Source of the DNA: Natranaerobius trueperi
GTDB taxonomy: Bacteria; Bacillota; Natranaerobiia; Natranaerobiales; Natranaerobiaceae
Direction of reading: 5' to 3'
Assembly (NCBI RefSeq): GCF_002216005.1
Contig: NZ_NIQC01000018.1
Location: 1-51,557 of the forward strand
Length of the DNA: 51,557 bases
This document shows, piece after piece, positions 36,009 to 45,691 of this stretch. The position numbers were made by a program, and so were the translations under genes. Every line of letters starts with the position of its first letter. The first letter of the stretch is position 1. The notes beneath the pieces are model-generated. The model was not told the DNA's origin. It did not search any database and saw nothing but the letters and a program-made list of their open reading frames with translations.

Positions 36009-36035
36009 AAAAGTAGTCTCCTTTGGACTACTTTT
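36009..36035 (-). terminator. Terminator between SCIFF peptide and maturase genes
   Basis: AAAAGTAGTC pairs with GACTACTTTT across a seven-base loop, and TTATTTG follows on the minus strand. It starts at the scfA stop codon. It would give many short peptide messages and few maturase messages. Confidence 0.75.
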
Positions 36036-36180
36036 AGTTGACACTTTCTTGTTCACACGCTTGGTTTCCTACAGTACAAGAAGTTTTACAAGCTGATTGA
36101 CAAGATGTTTGACACTCTCCACATCCTATATGTTGGGTATCTTTATTTGATCCAAATGAGATAGTTTTTATATGTTTCAA
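36034..36180 (-). CDS. scfA: SCIFF ranthipeptide precursor (six Cys in forty-five residues)
   Basis: This 48-residue precursor starts with TTG at 36180 behind AGGAGGG. The leader is MKHIKTISFGSNKDTQHIG, and the core has six cysteines at 20, 23, 27, 31, 35 and 42 (CGECQTSCQSACKTSC, then NQAC). The Thr or Ser residues between the cysteines are the known cross-link partners. It is strongly conserved in Clostridia and always next to the radical SAM maturase, as here. The biological role is not settled; quorum-type regulation has been proposed for ranthipeptides. Confidence 0.95.
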   Translation of the reverse strand: MKHIKTISFGSNKDTQHIGCGECQTSCQSACKTSCTVGNQACEQESVN

Positions 36181-36263
36181 AATATCCCTCCTATTTTTAT
36201 GTATATTTCTAATACTAATTATAGCAGATTACAAAAAATGAGTAAATAAAGCTTAATTTAAAA

Positions 36264-36287
36264 AAGGGCCAAATAAATTAGGCCCTT
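36264..36287 (-). terminator. Terminator of the DUF1858 gene
   Basis: AAGGGCC pairs with GGCCCTT, with a ten-base loop and T-rich sequence on the minus strand. Confidence 0.65.
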
Positions 36288-36292
36288 CTTAT

Positions 36293-36496
36293 TTACTCCT
36301 CAATTACTTTGTTTAATTTTTCAATCAATTGGTCAACATCTGCTCCGTGGACCATAGCAGCCTGTTCAACGGTCTCTCCAGTAGCTGACGGACAACCAAG
36401 ACAATGCATACCATGTTCCATGAATACTTCAGCTGTCTTTTTATCAGTTTTTAATACCTCACTAATAGTCATATCCTTAGTAATTTTATTAGCCAA
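36293..36496 (-). CDS. DUF1858 domain-containing protein
   Basis: This 67-residue cytosolic protein of the DUF1858 (hybrid-cluster-protein-associated redox disulfide) family has ITKDMTISEVLKTDKKTAEV and a CLGCPSATGETVEQAA motif. The motif's CxxC suggests a redox-active disulfide or metal site. Its role is unknown. It begins with ATG behind AGAGGAGG. It stands alone between the SASP and SCIFF genes. Confidence 0.88.
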   Translation of the reverse strand: MANKITKDMTISEVLKTDKKTAEVFMEHGMHCLGCPSATGETVEQAAMVHGADVDQLIEKLNKVIEE

Positions 36497-36602
36497 AATA
36501 AATTACCTCCTCTAACAAAATATTCTTGGTCTCTGTTAACATTGTACTTTTAGAATGTGTGATGGTCAAGGCCTTTTTTCATATTTTATATAATATGTTT
36601 GT

Positions 36603-36627
36603 ATAGCCGGGGAGTTTCCCCGGCTAT
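36603..36627 (-). terminator. Terminator of the SASP gene
   Basis: ATAGCCGGGG pairs with CCCCGGCTAT across a five-base loop. The T-tract on the minus strand is poor. Confidence 0.6.
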
Positions 36628-36629
36628 TT

Positions 36630-36830
36630 CTAATCATTTTCATTTTTAAAACTATCTACCATTTTCTTAACCATGTTTCCGCCAATCTTTCCTACCTCTC
36701 TAGTTGTCATATTATCCCAACCTCTTTCATCTATATCTGACTTTAAACCTAAATCTTTTGCGACTTCATACTTAAGTTTTGCTAACTTTGGGTTGGTCTC
36801 ACCAGGTAGGCGACGACGGCCAGCTGCCAA
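36630..36830 (-). CDS. Small acid-soluble spore protein, alpha/beta type
   Basis: This 66-residue protein belongs to the alpha/beta SASP family, which coats and protects spore DNA and feeds germination. KLAKLKYEVAKDLGLKSDID contains the GPR protease site region, and GWDNMTTREVGKIGGNMVKK is the diagnostic C-terminal block. The start is TTG behind CTGGGGGTG. Transcription in the forespore under sigma-G is expected from the family; a weak CATAATTA stretch lies upstream near 36864, but I see no convincing minus-35. Confidence 0.92.
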   Translation of the reverse strand: MAAGRRRLPGETNPKLAKLKYEVAKDLGLKSDIDERGWDNMTTREVGKIGGNMVKKMVDSFKNEND

Positions 36831-36931
36831 TTAATGCACCCCCAGAAAAGAGGTTTCACTAATTATGTTGTGTAAATAAACTTTGTCTTACACTGATCAA
36901 TAATAACTAATTATTCATAAACTTAGATACA

Positions 36932-37330
36932 CTACATATTTATTCCTAAAATTCCACCTATAGCACCTATAAGAAAGGAAAGTACAATCCTAGATAATAA
37001 TTGTAAACCAAAAACTACATTAACATTAAGTAATAAACTTAATATAAATAATCCAATTAAATAGATCAAACCACAAATTCCGCCATTTAACCAACCTTTA
37101 TAGCCAATTTTACCAGCTGTATATATTCCTCCAATGAATATACTAATAACAGTTGTTATATACGTGATATAAGGCATAATAGCTTCTGTTAATGGAGTTA
37201 AAGTAAATAATAAAGACGAAAAAACAAATACTACTAATGAAATACAGTAAGCAAGTACAACACCTAATAAAATTGATGTAAGGCGAGAATCACCAATAAA
37301 AGAAGCATTCGTCTTAGCTGATTTTGTCAA
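36932..37330 (-). CDS. TIGR04086 family membrane protein
   Basis: This 132-residue protein has four hydrophobic segments (SILLGVVLAYCISLVVFVF, a second around YITTVISIFIGG, then GLIYLIGLFILSLLL and VLSFLIGAIGGILGI). The pattern and the position next to yajC match the TIGR04086/YrzE-like family. The function is unknown. I chose TTG at 37330, six bases behind GGAGGTG; an ATG at 37345 overlaps that site. The ribosome binding site lies in one arm of an 11-base perfect inverted repeat. Confidence 0.8.
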   Translation of the reverse strand: MTKSAKTNASFIGDSRLTSILLGVVLAYCISLVVFVFSSLLFTLTPLTEAIMPYITYITTVISIFIGGIYTAGKIGYKGWLNGGICGLIYLIGLFILSLLLNVNVVFGLQLLSRIVLSFLIGAIGGILGINM

Positions 37331-37331
37331 T

Positions 37332-37380
37332 CCCATCACCTCCATAAAATAGCTAATAGATGTTTATGTGAGGTGATGGG
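37332..37380 (-). promoter_or_regulatory. Hairpin sequestering the RBS of the TIGR04086 gene
   Basis: On the minus strand CCCATCACCTC (37370-37380) is exactly complementary to GAGGTGATGGG (37332-37342). The second arm contains the ribosome binding site and ends one base before the TTG start. There is no T-tract after it, so it is not a terminator of yajC. A translational switch is the natural reading. Confidence 0.6.
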
Positions 37381-37395
37381 AAATTATGCATTTTA

Positions 37396-37665
37396 TTACT
37401 CTTCTGAATTTGCTTCTTCATTTACTACTGATTGAACACCAAATTTTGATAAAGTTATATGAAGACTTTCAGCAACTTTTAGAGTTAAAGTTTCTCCTTT
37501 AATATCTTTAATTGTACCATGTATACCACCGATAGTGATAACTTTGTCATTTTTCTGTAGGTTATCAAGCATTTCCTTTCTTTGTTTTTGCTGTTTTTGT
37601 TGAGGTCTGATAAGCAAGAAATAAAAAATTGCAATCAGAACAATCAATGGAATAAATTGTTCCAT
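37396..37665 (-). CDS. yajC: Preprotein translocase subunit YajC
   Basis: This 89-residue accessory protein of the Sec machinery has one N-terminal membrane helix (FIPLIVLIAIFYFLLIRPQQ). The conserved QKQRKEMLDNLQKNDKVITI and GGIHGTIKDIKGETLTLKVA follow. It lies 17 bases downstream of tgt, as is usual in bacteria, and has ATG behind AAGGAGG. Confidence 0.95.
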   Translation of the reverse strand: MEQFIPLIVLIAIFYFLLIRPQQKQQKQRKEMLDNLQKNDKVITIGGIHGTIKDIKGETLTLKVAESLHITLSKFGVQSVVNEEANSEE

Positions 37666-37682
37666 TTTAAAAAATTCCTCCT

Positions 37683-38828
<1,146 letters not shown>

Positions 38829-38837
38829 TTATTTACT

Positions 38838-39280
38838 TTAATTTTCGCTGTGAAATTTTTCATTCATATCTAATACTGTAAGCCTTGCGTCTCCTACAGT
38901 AAAAGTTGTATTTAGCTGTAACTCTTTGTTTTCTTTTTCACCAAGCTATTTCATTTGCATGTTTTACATATGTACTATCACCAATTAAAAAAGATTCATT
39001 TGGTTCAAAACTTTCAATAAAAAAATATTTACGTATCATAAAAACTCCGGCAAGAGCTATTACACCTAAGACAAGTTCAAATGTACTTTCTGTATAGACT
39101 AGTAGTTTTCTTACACTTAATTCAAGGTGCAATTACAAAAATTAAAATCAAACTAACGTAGTTTTGAAAATTATTATATAAATTCTCTTCAACAAACTTT
39201 TCAAAGAATACTCCGGAAAAGAACACATAACAAATGCTATAAATTACACCCATCAACAAAGCTAAAACTACTATTTTTCA
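38838..39280 (-). pseudogene. Membrane protein of unknown family, frameshifted
   Basis: Three consecutive frames on the minus strand give one membrane protein. The first part is VVLALLMGVIYSICYVFFSG, then FFEKFVEENLYNNFQNYVSL. After a frame change come KLLVYTESTFELVLGVIALA and ESFLIGDSTYVKHANEIAW. After a second change KENKELQLNTTFTVGDARLT and MNEKFHSEN end at TAA 38838. I do not recognise the family. It sits between queA and tgt, which are normally adjacent, so it is a failed insertion in a conserved operon. The start is uncertain; a possible ATG lies at 39253. Confidence 0.6.
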
Positions 39281-39367
39281 ATATAATTTGCTAATTTGAT
39301 AAATAAATTATTAGATATTTCATTCCATTTTGAGTTCCTAATTATCCCCCGAAGTTTATCTAAAACA

Positions 39368-40402
39368 CTATTCTATAAACATCGCATCTCCGAAACTAAA
39401 AAACCGATACTTTTCTTGAACTGCTTCTTGATATGCTTCCATTATTAATTCATTACTAGCAAATGCTGATACAAGCATTAATAAAGTTGATTTAGGTAAA
39501 TGGAAATTAGTAACTAGTGAATCTACAACTTTAAACTCATACCCAGGATAGATAAAAATATCAGTCCATCCTTTGCTAGATTTTACACATTTACCTTTCT
39601 CTTCAGTTTTACATGTCTCTAAAGTTCTCACTGCTGTTGTCCCAACTGCTATTACTCTACAGCCATTCCTTTTCGCATTATTTATTTTCTCTGCACTTTC
39701 TACAGGTAAATAGTAATACTCTGAGTGCATTTTATGCTTTTCAATATCTGTTACTTTAACAGGTCTGAATGTACCTAAACCAACATGTAATGTTAGTTCT
39801 ATTACATCTCCACCTTTCTCTTTTATTTTTTCTATAAGATCAGGTGTAAAATGTAACCCTGCTGTAGGTGCTGCAACTGAACCTCTTTCTTTAGCGTAGA
39901 CTGTTTGATATCTGTCAGGATCATCTAATTGCCTTTTTATATAGGGAGGTAATGGCATTTCTCCTAATTGGTCTAATATTTGTTGGAAATTACCTTGGTA
40001 ATTAAACTTAACAATTCTTCCACCTTCAGGTGTTGTTGATTTGATTTCAGCTTCTAGAATACCATCTCCAAATTCAAATATTGTTCCTGGTTTAGCCCTT
40101 TTCCCTGGTTTAACAAGAACTTCCCATTCACCCTCATTTTCTGTAGGATGGATTAACACCATTTCTAATTTACCACCTGTTTCTTTTTTCTTACCAAATA
40201 GTCTAGCAGGCATAACCTTACTATTATTAACAATGAATAAGTCACCTTTTTGTACATAATCAATTATATTTTTAAAGCTTTCGTTTTTGATTTCCTTAAA
40301 TTCTCTATTTACCATCATTAGTCGAGAATCTGAACGATTAAATAACGGTTTTTGAGCTATTAGTTCTTCTGGTAAATTATAATCAAATTCTTCTAACTTC
40401 AT
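39368..40402 (-). CDS. queA: S-adenosylmethionine:tRNA ribosyltransferase-isomerase QueA
   Basis: QueA adds the epoxycyclopentanediol precursor to preQ1 in tRNA. The 344-residue protein starts [20 protein letters not shown] and contains [18 protein letters not shown] and [19 protein letters not shown]. It also has [15 protein letters not shown] and the C-terminal [20 protein letters not shown]. It has ATG behind AAAGGGAAGG and lies 27 bases after the SpoIID-like gene. Confidence 0.95.
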   Translation of the reverse strand: MKLEEFDYNLPEELIAQKPLFNRSDSRLMMVNREFKEIKNESFKNIIDYVQKGDLFIVNNSKVMPARLFGKKKETGGKLEMVLIHPTENEGEWEVLVKPGKRAKPGTIFEFGDGILEAEIKSTTPEGGRIVKFNYQGNFQQILDQLGEMPLPPYIKRQLDDPDRYQTVYAKERGSVAAPTAGLHFTPDLIEKIKEKGGDVIELTLHVGLGTFRPVKVTDIEKHKMHSEYYYLPVESAEKINNAKRNGCRVIAVGTTAVRTLETCKTEEKGKCVKSSKGWTDIFIYPGYEFKVVDSLVTNFHLPKSTLLMLVSAFASNELIMEAYQEAVQEKYRFFSFGDAMFIE

Positions 40403-40429
40403 AATTAATACCTTCCCTTTATGTTTAAT

Positions 40430-42577
40430 TTATTTAATCTCAACTTGATCAGTATAGTAATGATTTAGTATTTCTTTATAATTATACCCATCTTCAGCCA
40501 TTCCATGAGCACCCCATTGGCTCATTCCTAGTCCATGGCCAAATCCATTTCCATATAGGTAATACATTAAGACACGTTGAATTTCTTTAGTACCTTTCTG
40601 ACCTTTTATATGTAAGCTTTCTTCTTTTACTTTTCTTGGTTCATTAGTTTCTCCTGTAATAGCATATAATTCTTCATCTTTAGTTTCTTTATAAGTCATA
40701 CTACCATCTGCACTCTTAATATTAAGCTCTGTTTCATCCCTATTTGAATCTATTTTAAACATTGTACTTTTAAGTCCTAGAGGACTTCTTATAGAATCAC
40801 CAAAAACTTCATGTTCACTATCTTCTCCTTTGTAGGTTAGGTACTTAATACGTCCCGCTTCAGTCTTTTCTGTAATCTCAATTTCTTTTAAATCACCAAT
40901 ACCATAAGAGTCATCAACTATTTCAGATAATTCATTTCTATTATATTCTCGTTCCCATTTGTAGCTATATGAAGAACCTCGATCAACAGCTGATTCATCC
41001 CAAGGACTTTCTACAGATCTTAAATAAGCTACATCAGAACCCCACACATTTTCGGAATCTTCTGTTACCCCACCAGAGTTAGAATGATATAATGCATTTA
41101 TTAATCTGTCATTAAAATATATCTTTTCTCCCCTGGTCTCCTTAACTGCTTCATTTGTTCTTTCGGTTTCATGCCCATACCCATTATATACCTGAGTAAA
41201 TTGAGTATCACATAAATCAAATTCACTATATCTATTTCCCTTTGTAAACATAGCATAGGTCCTTGACGCGACAGCTTGTGCTTTTAAGGCTTCTTTATTC
41301 CAAGAAGCATAAGCTTCTGCAGGCACAACTCCTTTTAAATAATCTTCAAGAGATAGAATATTAGTAACCATTAACCCCTCATCTTTGTTAGTTATTGTTA
41401 ACTTACCACGATAGGATTTTTTATTATTTAAAAGTTTAATTGGTTTGTCATATTTTGAATTAATCGCTAATCTCTCAATTTCTTTATCACCAAGATAACT
41501 TTTCTCAAACTTGTTCATATCTTGGGTGTCAATAACAGAAATTTCACTTATATTTTCAATACCTTTTAAAACATCGAGCTCTTTAATAAAATCTAAGGTA
41601 TCCTCTGCTTCATCTTTAGTTTGAAAGCTATCCATTACTACACCTGGTAGATTATCATAAACATAATTTGTGTCTTTTAATAAGACTTCGCTTAAATCTT
41701 CTTTTAAAGACTTTAGGCTAATGTAATCAAAGTCACCCTGAAAAGCTATAGAATAACTACCACTCTTTTGATATGTAATTAGCTCATCATCATTGTTAAC
41801 AAAATATCCTGGCCCAATAATATCAAAATCACAACTACTCAGGTCATAATCCTTAAATAAGTGAAACCCATCAGTATAGTCTGATAAGGGTGCGTATATT
41901 GCCCATTCATCCTTCGAAAAAGAAGTTATATAGACATCTTTGACTTTCAAATCACCTTTCTTTTCTTCTAAATTTCTTTTATCCTCATCTACTTTTAATA
42001 TAGCTAAATAATCAGAGTGAAATTTAAATCCTTGCATTTCTAAAGTATCTTCAATAATACTATTAATATCATCAATTTCAGTTTCATCTACTATCAAATT
42101 CAAGAAATATGAATTCTTACCCTCTTCAGTATTATAAACATAGTCATCGGAAATTTCTGCTTCAATTTTTTCTAATATGTTTTTTGAATTAAAAGGTCCT
42201 AGTTTTAGTTGTATAGAATTTTCTAGTGGTTTTAACTTTTTGTTATCAATCTTAAATTTTTCATTTTTCTCTATCGTTATATTATCATCTAAAGTCTCAA
42301 TAGGGATAATATAATCTTCAAATTCTGCAGACAATTGAAGTTTATCTCCATAAACACTTTCTAACTCCACCTCTTCAGCCAAGCTGTCAAATTCAGAATG
42401 TAACAGACCTACCTCAACAAAAGAAGATAACTCATCATCTTCAACTGTAGTTTTTTGTTCTTTTATATCTACATCTTCTTTAGTTTCTTCAGCAAAAATA
42501 GCTTCACCACTCTGAGAGAACACCCCAATAGTAAAGCCAAGTATTAATAATGAAGTAAAGATTTTTTTAGATTTCAC
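40430..42577 (-). CDS. SpoIID/LytB domain protein with long N-terminal extension
   Basis: This exported 715-residue protein has a signal peptide (KKIFTSLLILGFTIGVFSQS) and a very acidic N-terminal half of about 380 residues. The C-terminal third is SpoIID/LytB: LEDYLKGVVPAEAYASWNKE, ALKAQAVASRTYAMFTKG, LYHSNSGGVTEDSENVWG and GFGHGLGMSQWGAHGMAEDG. SpoIID proteins are lytic transglycosylases that cut denuded glycan in engulfment, with Glu in the PAEA motif as catalytic residue. Stretches like YSIAFQGDFDYIS followed by SFQTKDEAEDTLDFIKEL recall a SPOR domain. It may be a vegetative or sporulation wall enzyme. GTG start behind GGAGGAGC. Confidence 0.85.
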   Translation of the reverse strand: MKSKKIFTSLLILGFTIGVFSQSGEAIFAEETKEDVDIKEQKTTVEDDELSSFVEVGLLHSEFDSLAEEVELESVYGDKLQLSAEFEDYIIPIETLDDNITIEKNEKFKIDNKKLKPLENSIQLKLGPFNSKNILEKIEAEISDDYVYNTEEGKNSYFLNLIVDETEIDDINSIIEDTLEMQGFKFHSDYLAILKVDEDKRNLEEKKGDLKVKDVYITSFSKDEWAIYAPLSDYTDGFHLFKDYDLSSCDFDIIGPGYFVNNDDELITYQKSGSYSIAFQGDFDYISLKSLKEDLSEVLLKDTNYVYDNLPGVVMDSFQTKDEAEDTLDFIKELDVLKGIENISEISVIDTQDMNKFEKSYLGDKEIERLAINSKYDKPIKLLNNKKSYRGKLTITNKDEGLMVTNILSLEDYLKGVVPAEAYASWNKEALKAQAVASRTYAMFTKGNRYSEFDLCDTQFTQVYNGYGHETERTNEAVKETRGEKIYFNDRLINALYHSNSGGVTEDSENVWGSDVAYLRSVESPWDESAVDRGSSYSYKWEREYNRNELSEIVDDSYGIGDLKEIEITEKTEAGRIKYLTYKGEDSEHEVFGDSIRSPLGLKSTMFKIDSNRDETELNIKSADGSMTYKETKDEELYAITGETNEPRKVKEESLHIKGQKGTKEIQRVLMYYLYGNGFGHGLGMSQWGAHGMAEDGYNYKEILNHYYTDQVEIK

Positions 42578-42609
42578 AAGTTGCTCCTCCTTCTCCCTTA
42601 ATAAATATT

Positions 42610-42828
42610 TTAACGTCTTATAATTACTGAAAGAATCAACGAAAGTATAATACTAACTATAATTGAAGTTACAATAGGAAAGAAAAAAGTCCCATTCCCA
42701 CGTTGTATAAATATATCCCCAGGTAAACGACCAATATTACCAATACGTGATAATAAAGTAAATACACCACCTAAAACTAAAAACAAAATACCAAATGTAA
42801 TTAAGAGTCTACCAATTTGATCATACAT
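42610..42828 (-). CDS. DUF2905 family membrane protein
   Basis: This 72-residue protein has two membrane helices (LLITFGILFLVLGGVFTLLS and FPIVTSIIVSIILSLILSVI) joined by IGRLPGDIFIQRGNGTFFFP, the hallmark of DUF2905. The position behind ruvB is conserved. The function is unknown. ATG behind GAGGTGTTAAT. Confidence 0.9.
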   Translation of the reverse strand: MYDQIGRLLITFGILFLVLGGVFTLLSRIGNIGRLPGDIFIQRGNGTFFFPIVTSIIVSIILSLILSVIIRR

Positions 42829-42863
42829 ATTAACACCTCACAACAAAAGTTATTATTCTATTT

Positions 42864-43895
42864 TTAAAATAACCTTTGTTGAACATCACTATCCTTAGCT
42901 AAAGGATCGTACCCTAAATACCTAATTCCAGCAGGGGTTAGCACTCGTCCTCTAGGAGTTCTATTTAAAAATCCTAATTGCAGTAAAAACGGTTCATAAA
43001 CATCTTCAATTGTTTCAGATTCTTCGCTAATAGAAGCTGCTAACGTATCTAACCCCACAGGGCCACCATCAAACTTTTTAAAAATTGTTTTCATCAATCT
43101 TCTATCAATCTCATCAAGTCCATAAGAATCAACTTCTAACATTTCTAATGCCTTATCAGCTACTTCTGTAGTTATAATATTATCAGCTTTTACTTGTGCG
43201 TAGTCTCTAGCCCTTTTTAATAAACGATTAGCAATTCTTGGTGTTCCTCTAGAACTGTTAGCAAGCTTTTTTGCCCCATCTTCTGATATTTCTATCCCTA
43301 AAATAGAAGCAGATCTTGAAATAATTTCACAAAGTTCTTCTTGATTATAAAAGTCTAGTCTATTAACAACACCAAATCTATCTCTAAGGGGACTAGATAA
43401 ACTACCAACCCTAGTTGTTGCACCTACTAAAGTGAAAGGTGCTAAGTCTAACCTGATACTTCTAGCACTAGGCCCCTTTCCAACTACTATATCAATTGTA
43501 TAATCTTCCATTGCTGGGTATAAAATTTCTTCAACACTTCGATTAAGTCTGTGAATTTCATCAATAAAAAGTACATCTCTTTCTTCTAAATTAGTTAAGA
43601 TAGCAGCTAGATCTCCGGGTCTTTCAATTGCTGGGCCAGAGGTCACATGGATATTAACCCCCATTTGTTCAGCTATTATATGTGATAGTGTAGTTTTTCC
43701 CAGTCCTGGTGGCCCATAAAGTAAAACATGATCTAGAGCTTCAGCTCTTTCCACAGCAGCCTTTATAAAAATCTCTAAATTAGTTTTAACTTTCTCTTGA
43801 CCTATATAATCTGAAAATTCCTTAGGGCGTAGATTATTATCTAAAGAATAGTCTTCTCCTGTTTGTTCACTTGTAATTATTCTTTCATCACTCAT
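42864..43895 (-). CDS. ruvB: Holliday junction branch migration helicase RuvB
   Basis: RuvB is the AAA+ motor that with RuvA drives branch migration. The 343 residues include the N-terminal [20 protein letters not shown], Walker [17 protein letters not shown], Walker [21 protein letters not shown], sensor 1 [20 protein letters not shown] and the C-terminal winged helix with [20 protein letters not shown]. It lies 16 bases after ruvA and has ATG behind GGGGAGG. Confidence 0.97.
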   Translation of the reverse strand: MSDERIITSEQTGEDYSLDNNLRPKEFSDYIGQEKVKTNLEIFIKAAVERAEALDHVLLYGPPGLGKTTLSHIIAEQMGVNIHVTSGPAIERPGDLAAILTNLEERDVLFIDEIHRLNRSVEEILYPAMEDYTIDIVVGKGPSARSIRLDLAPFTLVGATTRVGSLSSPLRDRFGVVNRLDFYNQEELCEIISRSASILGIEISEDGAKKLANSSRGTPRIANRLLKRARDYAQVKADNIITTEVADKALEMLEVDSYGLDEIDRRLMKTIFKKFDGGPVGLDTLAASISEESETIEDVYEPFLLQLGFLNRTPRGRVLTPAGIRYLGYDPLAKDSDVQQRLF

Positions 43896-43911
43896 GTATT
43901 TTTCCTCCCCA

Positions 43912-44553
43912 CTACTGCTTATTTAATCTTTGGAGAGCCAAGCGTAATAAATCTTCCATCTCCATAGTTTCATTGACCGAACCTTGTAAACTTTGAACTG
44001 CTTTTTCAATCTCTTTGCTTGTATATCCTAAACTACTAAGAGCAGTTTTAAGCTCAACGTAATTAGACGGTTCTGTAAATTGTCCACTATCAGCTTGGTC
44101 ATTAGAAGTTAACACAGAAGATTCTTCATTCAATAAATCTTGAGATGTTATATCTTTAACTTTTTCTTTTAACTCTAGTACTACCCGCTGGGCTGACTTT
44201 TTACCTATTCCAGGAACACGAGTCAATTGTGAGATTTCATTATTTAGTACCGACAAATAAAATTGAGTGGGAGCAATTTCCCCGACTACTGCCAAAGCTA
44301 TTTTGGGGCCTATCCCAGAAACATTTAAAACTAATTCAAAAACAGCTAATTGTTCTGACTCTAGAAATCCGTACAGAGTAATAGCATCTTCTTTAACGGC
44401 CATAAATGTATATAGATGAACATTCTCACCAGTATCAGGTAAATAGTTATAACAAGAGGGTGTAATAAATATTTTATACCCTATTCCTGAAGCCATTACA
44501 ACACAGTATTGTTCAGTTTTTTCTAATAATTCACCTTTTATCCTTCTTATCAC
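43912..44553 (-). CDS. ruvA: Holliday junction DNA helicase subunit RuvA
   Basis: RuvA binds four-way junctions. The 213-residue protein has the OB-fold [20 protein letters not shown], the first HhH block [18 protein letters not shown], a second HhH in [20 protein letters not shown], and a C-terminal domain ([16 protein letters not shown]) that contacts RuvB. I chose GTG at 44553, because it gives the usual MI--IKG start and overlaps the ruvC stop as GTGA; an ATG two codons upstream is possible. Confidence 0.95.
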   Translation of the reverse strand: MIRRIKGELLEKTEQYCVVMASGIGYKIFITPSCYNYLPDTGENVHLYTFMAVKEDAITLYGFLESEQLAVFELVLNVSGIGPKIALAVVGEIAPTQFYLSVLNNEISQLTRVPGIGKKSAQRVVLELKEKVKDITSQDLLNEESSVLTSNDQADSGQFTEPSNYVELKTALSSLGYTSKEIEKAVQSLQGSVNETMEMEDLLRLALQRLNKQ

Positions 44554-45059
44554 TTCCATCCCCCACATTCATTATGTAGTTTAGTTTTAATTTGTAAAGA
44601 TTGTGAATGACATAAAGAAACTGCTAAAGCATCAGCTGCATCATTTGGTTTAGGTATTTTTGACAAATTTAATATTCGCTGCACCATTTTTTGAACTTGA
44701 TCCTTTGAGGCACTTCCATAACCACAAACACCTTGTTTAACTTGTAGTGGAGTATATTCAAAAACATCTAAATGACTATGAGCTAAAGCAAGCATGATAA
44801 CACCTTTGGCTTGTCCTACTTGCATGGCTGTTTTAGTATTCTTACTAAAAAACAAGCTTTCAATTGCAGCTGTATCTGGTGAAAATTCCTCAATTAAATT
44901 TATCATTCCTGTATAAATTTCTTTAAGTCTTTCTGTTGGAGTTTGTGTTGAATAGGTTCGTAAAACTCCACAGACTAAACATTTTCGTTTACTACCTTTA
45001 ACGTGTATTATACCATAGCCACACTCAGCAATTCCAGGATCAACCCCTAAAATTATCAC
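44550..45059 (-). CDS. ruvC: Holliday junction endonuclease RuvC
   Basis: RuvC resolves the junctions held by RuvAB. The 169-residue protein has all four acidic residues: Asp in ILGVDPGIAECGYGI, Glu in AAIESLFFSKNTKTAMQVGQ, and two Asp in PKPNDAADALAVSLCHS. I chose GTG at 45059 because AGGAG lies upstream and the protein then starts MIILGVDPG. An alternative ATG at 45077 overlaps the upstream stop as TGATG but has no RBS. Confidence 0.95.
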   Translation of the reverse strand: MIILGVDPGIAECGYGIIHVKGSKRKCLVCGVLRTYSTQTPTERLKEIYTGMINLIEEFSPDTAAIESLFFSKNTKTAMQVGQAKGVIMLALAHSHLDVFEYTPLQVKQGVCGYGSASKDQVQKMVQRILNLSKIPKPNDAADALAVSLCHSQSLQIKTKLHNECGGWK

Positions 45060-45076
45060 TCTTATAACACTCCTCA

Positions 45077-45622
45077 TCAACTAGTATAACTTTCTAGTAT
45101 TTGATCTTTTTCTTCCTCATTTTCGAAAATAATACCTTCTTCTAATTCATATCTATAAACCTCTTTTATATCATGTCTTGTTATTTCTATTAACTCTCCG
45201 TTCGGTGGTTCTCCTTCATATATAGCAATTTTATCTTGGTAGATACCAATATATCCTGCGTCTGTACCATTGCTATCTGACACTACTTCTTCTTCATGTT
45301 CAGGGCACCTATCTCCATAATAAATTAAGCTTAATTCTTCTGCACTAAATTCATCTACTTGCCAACCAGATGGTAAAAAATTCTTTAGCTCAGATTCAGT
45401 AAAACCCTCAAAAACCATATTCTGAAAGATCACCGGTGGATTATCTTCATCTAACTTTTTAGTGGTTCCACATCGTAAGTATTTTATTACATATTTAATA
45501 TTAGTTTCATCTGTTATTTCTTCCTCTGAAATACCACCATTTATAGAAAATTGTGCTATTACAGCCGATATACTAATAACTACGATAACACCTGTAACTA
45601 CGCTATTTTTTGTTAATTTCAT
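45077..45622 (-). CDS. BofC-like protein
   Basis: This is a 181-residue exported or membrane-anchored protein with one N-terminal hydrophobic segment (SVVTGVIVVISISAVIAQFS). The C-terminal region DAGYIGIYQDKIAIYEGEPP and ELIEITRHDIKEVYRYELEEG matches the BofC C-terminal domain. In Bacillus subtilis BofC delays pro-sigma-K processing by restraining the SpoIVB protease, and bofC also sits beside ruvA. The middle part (FLPSGWQVDEFSAEELSLIY) is consistent. I chose ATG at 45622 behind GGGGGGAAT. That site lies in a hairpin arm. Function is inferred; a synteny and fold search would confirm it. Confidence 0.75.
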   Translation of the reverse strand: MKLTKNSVVTGVIVVISISAVIAQFSINGGISEEEITDETNIKYVIKYLRCGTTKKLDEDNPPVIFQNMVFEGFTESELKNFLPSGWQVDEFSAEELSLIYYGDRCPEHEEEVVSDSNGTDAGYIGIYQDKIAIYEGEPPNGELIEITRHDIKEVYRYELEEGIIFENEEEKDQILESYTS

Positions 45623-45632
45623 AAAAAAGATT

Positions 45633-45684
45633 CCCCCCAATTTGGAAAGTACACCTAAAAGTATTTTTTCCAAATATTGAGGGG
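45633..45684 (-). promoter_or_regulatory. Inverted repeat covering the RBS of the bofC-like gene
   Basis: On the minus strand CCCCTCAATATTTGGAAAA pairs, with two small bulges, with TTTCCAAATTGGGGGG; the last six G residues are the ribosome binding site. It may act as the yebC terminator, as a translational block, or both. The T-tract after the stem is ATCTTTTTT, so termination is also possible. Confidence 0.55.
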
Positions 45685-45691
45685 ATTATTC

